The notes beneath the pieces were generated by a model, which saw nothing but the letters and a program-made list of their open reading frames with translations, had not been told where the DNA came from and ran no database searches. From Rhodobacter sp. (lineage in GTDB: Bacteria > Pseudomonadota > Alphaproteobacteria > Rhodobacterales > Rhodobacteraceae): a DNA stretch of 64,000 nt. Position numbers and translations under genes: made by a program. The stretch's first letter is position 1. The number at the start of each line of letters is the position of its first letter. Positions 15,967 to 23,450 of this stretch are shown one piece after another. Location of the stretch: positions 34,840-98,839 of the forward strand of contig JAIYAE010000017.1 in assembly GCA_027489175.1 (NCBI GenBank), read 5' to 3'.

Positions 15967-17328
15967 TCAGTCCGATTGCTGGAGCCTTGGCCAGTGGATT
16001 TCAAGCGTGAATCCGCCCGCACCTTCGGGGATCGTCAGCCGCGCGCCATGCCGGGCGGCGATCGCCCGCACCAGGGCAAGGCCCAGACCATGGCCCTTGA
16101 CGCCCCGGTCCCGCTCGGCCCGGACAAAGCGCTCAAACGCCTCGCCGCGCATGTCGGCGGGCAGGCCGGGGCCGGTGTCGGCGACGCGCATCAGGTGGCG
16201 GTCGCCGTCCGGGGTCAGGGCCAGGGTCAGACGATCCCCCGCCGCACAATACTTGATCGCGTTGTCCATCAGGTTCGCCACCAGCTGCGCAATCAGGTTG
16301 CGGTCGCCCAGAACCTGCAGGCCGGGGGCGATGGTGGCCCCCGTCACCAGGCCGCGGTCTTCGGCAAGGGGGTCATAAAGCTCCCACACCTCGGCCAGGA
16401 CGGCGGAAAGGTCCACCGGCACCAGACCGCCGCCGGTGCCCTGATCCGCCTCGGCCCGACTGATGTCGAGCAGGCTGTCGAACATGCGGATCGCCTGGCG
16501 CATTTCGGCCTTCAGCTCCTCCGCCACCTCTTCCTGACCGTCGATGCGTTGCAGCTTCTGCAGCATCCGGTTCAGGGGGGTGCGAAGTTCATGCGCGATG
16601 GTGTCGGACAGGCGGTGCGTGGCGCGGTTCAGGTTTTCGATCCGGTCCAGCATCCCGTGGACATGGGTTTCCAGAAGGCCGAATTCGTCGTCCGACCTTG
16701 CGCCCGGCAGCCGCGCGTCAAGGGCGCCCTCGGCCACACGGTCGGCCAGGTCATTCACCCGCCCGATCCGGCCCATGACCGACCGCGCGGCCAGCCAGCC
16801 GACGAGGCCCCCCGCCACCAGCATGGCCGCGAGCAACCCCAGCATCCCCCGCCGCATCGCCGCCAGCGTGTCGTCCACCGGGCGAAGCGAGCGGGCGACC
16901 AGCAAGGAAAACCCGCCCGGCATTTCCCAGGAAACCGCCAACCAACGGGTGCCGCTTTCCGGGATCACTTCCGCGGGTTCCGCGCCAAAACTTTCGCCTC
17001 TTTCCGCGACCGCCACCGGCCAACCCTTTTCCGGTCCAGCCAGAACACCACCTTGCCGATCCAGCAGGACAAGAACCTCGTCACTCCCTGACGCCGTCAA
17101 GCGGAACTCGATCGCCTGCCGCACCGCGATGATCCGGCGTTGGTCGTAAAGCGCACGGAAGCCGTCAAGGTCTGCCGCCAAAAGCGCCTTTTGCGCCTGC
17201 ATCAGACGCGCCTCCACCAGCCGATATTGCAAGCCCATCGCGCCAAGCGACAGCACCGTGACCGCCAAAGCCATGACCGCCGCCAACCGCCACGTCGCCC
17301 GCGCGGCAAATGGCTTGGCAAGGTTCAC
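15967..17328 (-). CDS. Sensor histidine kinase
   Basis: The 453-residue protein has two membrane segments (about 16-36 and 162-182) enclosing a roughly 125-residue periplasmic sensor. A HAMP region follows, then the phospho-acceptor in DTIAHELRTPLNR (His246). The ATPase has the N box (LMDNAIKY), the G1 box (DTGPGLPAD) and the G2 box (GHGLGLALV). The GTG start overlaps the response regulator stop by GTGA, so the pair is translationally coupled. The periplasmic sensor suits detection of an envelope signal. Its probable targets are the neighbouring secreted proteases. Confidence 0.93.
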   Translation of the reverse strand: MNLAKPFAARATWRLAAVMALAVTVLSLGAMGLQYRLVEARLMQAQKALLAADLDGFRALYDQRRIIAVRQAIEFRLTASGSDEVLVLLDRQGGVLAGPEKGWPVAVAERGESFGAEPAEVIPESGTRWLAVSWEMPGGFSLLVARSLRPVDDTLAAMRRGMLGLLAAMLVAGGLVGWLAARSVMGRIGRVNDLADRVAEGALDARLPGARSDDEFGLLETHVHGMLDRIENLNRATHRLSDTIAHELRTPLNRMLQKLQRIDGQEEVAEELKAEMRQAIRMFDSLLDISRAEADQGTGGGLVPVDLSAVLAEVWELYDPLAEDRGLVTGATIAPGLQVLGDRNLIAQLVANLMDNAIKYCAAGDRLTLALTPDGDRHLMRVADTGPGLPADMRGEAFERFVRAERDRGVKGHGLGLALVRAIAARHGARLTIPEGAGGFTLEIHWPRLQQSD

Positions 17329-18035
17329 CCGGCAACCCCGGGAAGCGGCGCGAAGACATAGCCTTCGCCCCGCGCGGTCTGGATCGCTTGCGACCCCGCC
17401 TCCTCCAGCTTGCGGCGCAGGCGGCCGACATGGACATCGACCACATTGGTGCCGGGGTCGAAATGCAGGTTCCAGACGTTCTCCAACAGCTGCATCCGGG
17501 TGACGATCTGCCCGGCATTGCGGGCGAAGAAGGTCAGAAGCTCAAACTCCTTCGGGCTGACCGCCACATGGGCGCGGCGGACGTGAACGGTGCGCGCCTT
17601 CAGGCGGATTTCCAGATCGCCAAAGGCCAGCAGGTCATTGTCCAGAACCTGCATCGTCCCGCGCCGCAAAAGGGCGCGGACGCGGGCGCGAAGCTCATCC
17701 GGTTCAAACGGTTTCGGCAGGTAGTCATCCGCGCCTTTCTCCAACCCCTCCACCCGGTTCGCCGCCCGGCCAAGGGCCGACAGGATCAGGATCAGCGCGG
17801 TTGATCCGCCGGCCCTGATCCGCGCCATCGCCTCGACCCCGTCGCCGCCGGGCAGCATCCGGTCCAGCACGATGACCTTGTAGGGCGTTGCTATGGCCGC
17901 AGCGACCCCTTCCTCCAGCGTGGTGCAGTGATCGACGCTGCAGCCCATCCCTTCGACCACCGCGCGAACGGCGGCTGCGGTTTCAATATCGTCCTCGACG
18001 ATCAGGATACGCTCTTCCATGCCCATGCCCGTCAT
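17325..18035 (-). CDS. OmpR/PhoB-type response regulator
   Basis: The 236-residue protein has a receiver domain with the acidic pair in LIVEDDIE and phospho-acceptor Asp58 (VIVLDRMLPGGDG). The switch Thr/Ser region (LILSALGR) and the KPF lysine follow. The C-terminal winged helix includes LLTFFARNAGQIVTRMQLLE and a VHVGRLRRKLE recognition region. It sits between the HtrA-like protease gene, which it abuts, and its kinase. The TGAC/GTCA motif repeated in the cluster is a good candidate for its binding site. Confidence 0.94.
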   Translation of the reverse strand: MTGMGMEERILIVEDDIETAAAVRAVVEGMGCSVDHCTTLEEGVAAAIATPYKVIVLDRMLPGGDGVEAMARIRAGGSTALILILSALGRAANRVEGLEKGADDYLPKPFEPDELRARVRALLRRGTMQVLDNDLLAFGDLEIRLKARTVHVRRAHVAVSPKEFELLTFFARNAGQIVTRMQLLENVWNLHFDPGTNVVDVHVGRLRRKLEEAGSQAIQTARGEGYVFAPLPGVAG

Positions 18036-19403
18036 TCAAAACACCACCACGTCGGGGTCAAGCACATTTGCCCCGCCGACCGGGCGCAGGCTGTCTTGCG
18101 CGGCCCAGGGGTCAAGATGGATGTGCCGCGTCACCCCGCCCGGTGCCTGCACAAGGATCAGGACCGGCCCAGTCACCTCATAGGTCGAAAGGTCCACCTC
18201 GGCGCCGTTCACCGTCAGGATATGGTCGCCCAGCGCCAGCCCGGCAAAGAGCGCGGGTGAGTTTTCCGTGACCGCCGTCACCGTGCCCGTATCGTCCAGC
18301 GCCACGCCAAGAGCCGCCAGCCGGTAGGCCTTGACCGTCTCCGGCAAGGCTTGCGGTATTTGGCGCAGGCGTTCGGTCGGGGTGTCAAGCGCGTAGCCAA
18401 GGACCAGCGACAGTTCCATCCTTTGCCCCGCGCGCAGGATATCGACCGCGGTTTCCCCGGTCGCCGCCGCCCGTTCGACCGCAAAGGCAATGTCGCCGGG
18501 CTGGTCCAGCGTCAGCCCGTCCACCGCAAGGATGATGTCACCGGGCGCAAGGCCCGCGCCTTCGGCCAGCCCGCCGGGCTGAACGCTGTCGATCAAGAGC
18601 CCCCGGGGATCAACCGACAGCGCCGCCGCCACTTGCCGGTCCACCGGCCGCGCCACCATGCCAAGCGTGGGGATGCCGGGCAGGTTTTCTTCGATCAGCC
18701 CGGTCACGATGTCATCCAGATCGGGCGCGGCGATGGCATAGGCGATACCCACGAACATCCGGCTGCCATCGGCGATCTGGCTGTTCATCCCCAAAAGCCG
18801 CCCCTCACTGTCCACCAGCGGCCCGCCGGAGGACCCGGGATTGACCGCCGCGTCATGCTGCAGGAGGCGCAAGGGCACGGTGATTTCCACCTGCCGCGCC
18901 GTGGCCGAGATCCGACCTTCGGTCAGGCTGAACTCCACCCCCAAAGGCGCACCAAGGGCAAAGACCTCATCGCCCAGGCCCGGCGCGGTCTTGGCCAGCG
19001 GCAGCCCGCTCCGCCCATCGGCAAAGGCCGCACTGACCGAGATCACCGCCACATCGCGCACGGAATCGCGGGCTATGACCAGGGCCACCGCCTCGGTGCC
19101 GTCGCGGTCAACCATCCGGACCTCTTCTGCAAGGCCAACGACATGCGCATTCGTCACCGCCACGCGGCCATCGCCCCAGAGGAAGGCCGAGCCGAGGAAC
19201 CGGTCCTCGACATCCGCGCTGCGCAGCGTCAGGACATGGTCCATCGCCTCGTCCAGCGGGGTCGCGTTTGCCGGGCCAACCAGGGCCACCAGCACGATCA
19301 CCAGAAGCGCAGCCAGCGCCTCGCCCAGAAAGCGCTGCGGCCGCCTTTGGGCCTGCTGATGCCCCACCTGCCGCTGCCCCATTCGCGTCTGTCCGGTCCG
19401 CAT
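18036..19403 (-). CDS. HtrA/DegP-like serine protease with PDZ domains
   Basis: The 455-residue protein has an N-terminal signal or anchor segment (residues 28-47). The trypsin-fold domain has His87 (VTNAHVVG), Asp117 (SVRDVAVI) and Ser192 (NPGSSGGPL). A first PDZ domain (about 300-360) contains LLIDSVQPGGLAEGAGL and GDIILAVDG. A second, shorter PDZ-like part contains AGLALGDHILTVNG. ATG at 19403 has AAGGAAG upstream. As first gene of the unit with the response regulator and kinase it resembles envelope-stress loci. An alternative role is processing of the neighbouring protease zymogen. It lacks the canonical GNSGG Asn, having GSSGG. Confidence 0.88.
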   Translation of the reverse strand: MRTGQTRMGQRQVGHQQAQRRPQRFLGEALAALLVIVLVALVGPANATPLDEAMDHVLTLRSADVEDRFLGSAFLWGDGRVAVTNAHVVGLAEEVRMVDRDGTEAVALVIARDSVRDVAVISVSAAFADGRSGLPLAKTAPGLGDEVFALGAPLGVEFSLTEGRISATARQVEITVPLRLLQHDAAVNPGSSGGPLVDSEGRLLGMNSQIADGSRMFVGIAYAIAAPDLDDIVTGLIEENLPGIPTLGMVARPVDRQVAAALSVDPRGLLIDSVQPGGLAEGAGLAPGDIILAVDGLTLDQPGDIAFAVERAAATGETAVDILRAGQRMELSLVLGYALDTPTERLRQIPQALPETVKAYRLAALGVALDDTGTVTAVTENSPALFAGLALGDHILTVNGAEVDLSTYEVTGPVLILVQAPGGVTRHIHLDPWAAQDSLRPVGGANVLDPDVVVF

Positions 19404-19462
19404 CCTGCTTCCTTTGTCTTGCTGGCTTTCGGCTTTGCTAACAGCGGCCTTTGGGCAAGGCA

Positions 19463-19481
19463 CATGACAAAGCCTGTCATG
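19463..19481 (+). promoter_or_regulatory. Candidate operator in the divergent HtrA/paralog 3 promoter region (site 3)
   Basis: CATGACA-AAGCC-TGTCATG is a perfect inverted repeat. Its reverse strand contains TGACAGGCTTTGTCA, matching the motif at 10250 and 14397. It sits about 60 bases from the HtrA ATG and 75 bases from the secreted-protein ATG, so it could control both units. Confidence 0.6.
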
Positions 19482-19555
19482 CGGATTTCCGGCATTTACA
19501 GCCGCCGCAGCGGGACGCATGGTCATCCCGACCGCCGCCAATCCCGAGATTTCCC

Positions 19556-20179
19556 ATGCGCCGATCCCTGCTTGCCGCCCTTGTCTGCCTGGCCCCGTCG
19601 CTTCCCGCCGGGGCCGAAACCGCATCGCCCCTGCAGGTCGCCGAGCTTTCGGCCCGGCTTTATGCGCATGGGGTGACGGTGGGCGATCCGGTGCTGATCC
19701 TGTCGGCGGCCCGGTTGCGCAAGTCGCTTGCCCCCGTGGCCAGCGACCGTCTTCCGCTGGGTGGCCAGCCCATCGCCGGTGCGCCGCTGAGCTGGGAAGA
19801 GATGCTCGCCACCGCCGAAGGCCTTGCCACGGGCGATGACATCCTGCTTGGCCTGATCGACGATCTGCGGGTCGAGACGACCAAAGGCGTCGCCTCTGGC
19901 CCGGTCTACAACATCGGCTCGCTGACGAACGGCGGCAACGACATCTACCCCCCGATCGAGTTTCGCGGCGGCGAATACGCCGAGGTCTATGTCGAGGCGA
20001 AGGCCGCCACCAACGTCAACCTCACGGTGCTTGACGACAAGGGCCGTCTGGTTTGCACCGATACCGACATCAGCCACATCGCCTATTGCGGCTGGACCCC
20101 GGCAGAAGGCGGCACCTTCACGCTGAAGGTTGAAAACAAGGGGCCGGCGGCGGCGGCCTATGCGTTGATGACCAACTGA
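19556..20179 (+). CDS. Secreted protein with C-terminal beta-rich CX10C domain, paralog 3 of 3
   Basis: The 207-residue protein has a signal peptide (LLAALVCLAPSLPAGA). The helical part contains GDPVLILSAARLRKSL and LATGDDILLGLIDDLRVE, matching the equivalent segments of paralogs 1 and 2. The C-terminal part holds EYAEVYVEAKAATNVNL, a Cys-X10-Cys pair, GWTPAEGGTF and the ending AAYALMTN. The stop overlaps the start of the second caspase gene by one base (TGATG), indicating coupled translation and probably a shared task. No catalytic motif is visible. Confidence 0.87.
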   Translation: MRRSLLAALVCLAPSLPAGAETASPLQVAELSARLYAHGVTVGDPVLILSAARLRKSLAPVASDRLPLGGQPIAGAPLSWEEMLATAEGLATGDDILLGLIDDLRVETTKGVASGPVYNIGSLTNGGNDIYPPIEFRGGEYAEVYVEAKAATNVNLTVLDDKGRLVCTDTDISHIAYCGWTPAEGGTFTLKVENKGPAAAAYALMTN

Positions 20180-22236
20180 TGCGGGGCCTGATCCTAGCCG
20201 CGGGTCTGGCGCTGACGGCCCTGCCGGCCCTGGCGGAAAACCACGCCCTTCTGATCGGCGCGAACCGGTACCAGAACCTTGAGGAACGCTGGTGGCTGAA
20301 GGGTCCGGCCAATGACGTGGCCCTGGTCGCGGGTTACCTCACCACCAGCGCCCCGGTGCCGTTTGACGCGGCCAATGTCACGATCCTGACCGATGGGGAC
20401 GCAGGCTTTACCGCCCCGACCCTGGCCGCGATCCGCACCGCCTTTGCCGATCTGACGGCGCGGGTTCAGCCCGGTGATTTCGTCTACCTTCATTTCTCCG
20501 GCCACGGCACGCAGGCCCCGGCGCTTGATCCGGCGTCGGAACTGGACGGGCTGGATGAATTGTTCCTGCCCGTCGATATCGGCCCCTGGTCCGATGGCGT
20601 GGGGGCCGTGGAAAACGCGCTGGTCGATGATGAGATCGGCACCCTGATCGACGGCCTTCGCGCCAAGGGGGCCAATGTCTGGGCGGTCTTCGACAGCTGC
20701 CATTCCGGCACAGCCACCCGCAGCCTTGATGGCACCGAGGATGTCCGCACCCGTCAACTTCCGCCCGAGGTTTTGGGGATTGATCTTGATTCAGTTGAGG
20801 TGACCCGCTCTCTCACCAACCCGCGCGACGGGGTGGAGGCCCCGTTTGACGCGGGCGAAGCGACGGGCAGCTTCGTCGCCTTCTTTGCTGCCCAGACCAA
20901 TGAGGTCACACCGGAAAAGAACCTGCCCAAGGGCAAGCCTGACCGCAAACCGCAGGGCGTTTTCACCTTCACCCTGATGGAGGTGTTGGCCGAATACCCC
21001 GGCGCCACCTATGGCCAGATCGGGCAAGAGGTCCTGCGCCGCTATTCGGTCAAGAACCTTGCCCGGTCTACCCCGCTGTTCGAGGGGGATCTGGATCAAA
21101 TGGTCTTCGGCGCGACCCCCGGCGCCCGCGTCGCCCAGTGGCAGGCTGAGGTGACGGAGGCTGGCCTGACCATCCCCGCCGGGTCTTTGCACGGGCTGGC
21201 CGAAGGGGCGGTGATGGCGGTGATGGCCAGCGCGGCCGACCCGACCGAAGCGGCCCTTGGCCATGTCACCCTGACCAGCGTCGGCACCTTCACCGCCACC
21301 GGCCAGCCGACCAATACCGACGGCAAGGCCCTTCCGGCTGAGTTGCCCAAGGGCCTGACCCTGCGCAAGCTTGATACGGCGCTCGATTTCACCCTGACCG
21401 TGGCCCTGCCCACCCCCGGCAGCGCACCGGCCGATGCGCTACTGTCCGCGCTGGATGCGCTGACCGAAGCCGCGGGGCCCCGCCTGACCTTCGTCGCCGC
21501 CACGGATGAGGCTGACCTGCGCCTTGCCGTCTTGCCCGGAAGCCCGCGCCCGGAGGCGATCTGGGTCCTGCCCTCAACCGGCCTTGCCGAGGATCTGGCG
21601 ACCACCCCCTCCATCCTGACGACCGACAAGGATGCAGCGACCCTCGCCGCCACGCTGGCCGACACCCTGACCAGCATCGCGCGGGCGCAGAACCTGCTTA
21701 AACTCGGCACGGCGGTGGGGGATACGGGGCTTGACGTGTCGGTCGAACTTCAAACCCGCACGCCCGAAGACCGCACCCTGCGCGCCCTGCCCTTTGCGCC
21801 GGTCCCGACCCTTTTGCCCGAAGATGAAGTGCATGTTCTGGCCCGCAACAACACCGACGGGCCGGTGGACGTGAACGTCCTTTACATCGCGGCGGACTAT
21901 TCCATCAGCCACTGGTTTTCCGGCCGCCTGCAACCGGGCGACACGCTGAAAAAGGGACTGTTCAAGATCACCGACACGGTCCTAGGGCAGGAACGGATGC
22001 TGGTCGTGGTGACCCCCGCGAAACCGCAAAGCCCGGTGGAAGACCTCAGCTACCTGGCGCAGGACGCGGTGGAGACCAACCGCAATCTTGGCGGCTCAGC
22101 CTTTGGCGATGCGTTGATCGAGGCGGGGTTCGGGACCACCACCCGCGGCGCCATCGGCCTGACGGAGGACACTGCAGAAGCGGGTCCAGGACCGATCATC
22201 CTGCAGCTGGAACTGCGGACCGTGGCAGCGGACTAA
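20179..22236 (+). CDS. Secreted caspase-family protease 2 with C-terminal DUF4384-like domain
   Basis: The 685-residue protein has a signal peptide (LILAAGLALTALPALA). The caspase-fold domain has KGPANDVALVAGYL, catalytic His109 in LHFSGHGTQ and Cys174 in VFDSCHSGTA; the DSCHSG string is typical of metacaspases and orthocaspases. The middle region includes GSLHGLAEGAVMAV, also seen in caspase 1. The C-terminal part (about 550-640) has VLARNNTDGPVDVNVLYIAADYSIS, recognisable as DUF4384-like. If specificity follows orthocaspases it would cut after Arg or Lys, but this cannot be read here. It is translationally coupled to the small secreted protein upstream. Confidence 0.93.
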   Translation: MRGLILAAGLALTALPALAENHALLIGANRYQNLEERWWLKGPANDVALVAGYLTTSAPVPFDAANVTILTDGDAGFTAPTLAAIRTAFADLTARVQPGDFVYLHFSGHGTQAPALDPASELDGLDELFLPVDIGPWSDGVGAVENALVDDEIGTLIDGLRAKGANVWAVFDSCHSGTATRSLDGTEDVRTRQLPPEVLGIDLDSVEVTRSLTNPRDGVEAPFDAGEATGSFVAFFAAQTNEVTPEKNLPKGKPDRKPQGVFTFTLMEVLAEYPGATYGQIGQEVLRRYSVKNLARSTPLFEGDLDQMVFGATPGARVAQWQAEVTEAGLTIPAGSLHGLAEGAVMAVMASAADPTEAALGHVTLTSVGTFTATGQPTNTDGKALPAELPKGLTLRKLDTALDFTLTVALPTPGSAPADALLSALDALTEAAGPRLTFVAATDEADLRLAVLPGSPRPEAIWVLPSTGLAEDLATTPSILTTDKDAATLAATLADTLTSIARAQNLLKLGTAVGDTGLDVSVELQTRTPEDRTLRALPFAPVPTLLPEDEVHVLARNNTDGPVDVNVLYIAADYSISHWFSGRLQPGDTLKKGLFKITDTVLGQERMLVVVTPAKPQSPVEDLSYLAQDAVETNRNLGGSAFGDALIEAGFGTTTRGAIGLTEDTAEAGPGPIILQLELRTVAAD

Positions 22237-22328
22237 GCCCGCAACCCCTTGATCCAAAACAGTTGCTGCGCAGCATTGCCTGCAGCATTTGCTCTACTGA
22301 CGCGGTGCTCTACCGCTTGCTTCAATCG

Positions 22329-22368
22329 CCTCTCTTCCCCCTTTTGGGGGAGGGTTCAGGTGGGCGCG
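22329..22368. repeat. C-run/G-run intergenic repeat, copy 2
   Basis: CTCTTCCCCC-TTTT-GGGGGAGGG then TTCAGGTGGGCGCG, similar to 6223-6262 and 51318-51360. It lies between the convergent caspase 2 and iolG genes and may terminate both. The rest of 22237-22385 shows no gene. Confidence 0.55.
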
Positions 22369-22385
22369 CCCCCAAGAAAATCGGT

Positions 22386-23387
22386 TCAGAGAACCTCAGC
22401 CACCTTCACCACGCGCCCTTCGGCGACGGACTTCAGGGCGGCTTCTGCCAGCGCCAACGCCAAGAGCCCATCCTCACCCGACGGGCTCGCCTTCGCTTTG
22501 CCGCCCATCGCGTCGATGAAGGCGCTGATTTCGGCGGCGTAGGCCTCGGTGTAGCGGGTCATGAAGAAATCATGCAAAGGTGGCCGGGTGTAGCCGGCGC
22601 CCGTGGCCACCTCGATGGACACAGGCCGCTGGTTTTCCGCGCTGACGGCGCCCTTCGACCCGTGCACTTCGATCCGTTGGTCATAGCCATAGGTCGCGCG
22701 GCGGCTGTTCGAGATGACGGCCATCTTCCCCGTCGCGGTCTTCAGCATCACCTGCACGCTGTCGCTGTCCCCGGCCTTGCCAATCGCAGGATCGACCAGC
22801 ACGGCGGCCATGGCCGACACTTCGGTCACTTCCTCGCCCAGAAGGAACCGGGCCATGTCGAAGTCATGGATCGTCATGTCCCGGAAGATGCCGCCGGACC
22901 GCCCGATGTATTCAACGGGCGGCGCGCCCGGGTCGCGGCTGGTGATCACCACCATCTCGACCGCGCCGACGGTTCCCTTGTCGATCTCGGCCCGGACAGC
23001 GGCGAAATGCGGGTCAAAGCGGCGGTTGAAGCCGACCATCAGCGTGCCCTTCTGGGCGCGGACGACCTCAAGGCACTGCTTGACGCGGGCAAGGGAAAGG
23101 TCGATCGGCTTTTCGCAAAAGACGGCCTTGCCAGCTTTTACGAACAACTCGATCAGGTCGGCATGGGTGTCGGTCGGGGTGCAGATCACCACGGCGTCGA
23201 TGTCTTTGGCCGCCGCGATGTCCGCGATGGAGCGGACGTCGCAGCCATACTGTTCCGCAATCGCCTGCGCCGCCTCGGCCATCGCATCCGACACGGCCAC
23301 CAGCCGCGCTGCCGGATTGCCGGTCACGGCCTTCGCATGCACCTTGCCGATGCGCCCTGCACCCAAAAGCCCGAACCTGATCGTCAT
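22386..23387 (-). CDS. iolG: Inositol 2-dehydrogenase (Gfo/Idh/MocA family)
   Basis: The 333-residue protein has a Rossmann motif (GLLGAGRIGKVHAKA). The family EKP lysine (CEKPIDL, Lys93) is present, as are the catalytic Asp170 and His174 in FRDMTIHDFDMAR. It would oxidise myo-inositol to scyllo-inosose with NAD. No other iol genes are present. ATG at 23387 has GAGGG five bases upstream; a GTG four codons earlier is less likely. Related dehydrogenases of other polyols cannot be excluded. Confidence 0.85.
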   Translation of the reverse strand: MTIRFGLLGAGRIGKVHAKAVTGNPAARLVAVSDAMAEAAQAIAEQYGCDVRSIADIAAAKDIDAVVICTPTDTHADLIELFVKAGKAVFCEKPIDLSLARVKQCLEVVRAQKGTLMVGFNRRFDPHFAAVRAEIDKGTVGAVEMVVITSRDPGAPPVEYIGRSGGIFRDMTIHDFDMARFLLGEEVTEVSAMAAVLVDPAIGKAGDSDSVQVMLKTATGKMAVISNSRRATYGYDQRIEVHGSKGAVSAENQRPVSIEVATGAGYTRPPLHDFFMTRYTEAYAAEISAFIDAMGGKAKASPSGEDGLLALALAEAALKSVAEGRVVKVAEVL

Positions 23388-23450
23388 GATTGCCCTCACC
23401 GCTTGCGTTTTGCCGACCTCATGCCATTGCGGGCCCCGGCGCGCAATGGG

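Noticed and set aside
22270..22335. tRNA-like stretch (reverse strand contains AGCGGTAGAGCACCGCG, resembling a D-arm)
   Set aside because: No anticodon stem, no T-loop GGTTC element and no closing acceptor stem could be built around it.
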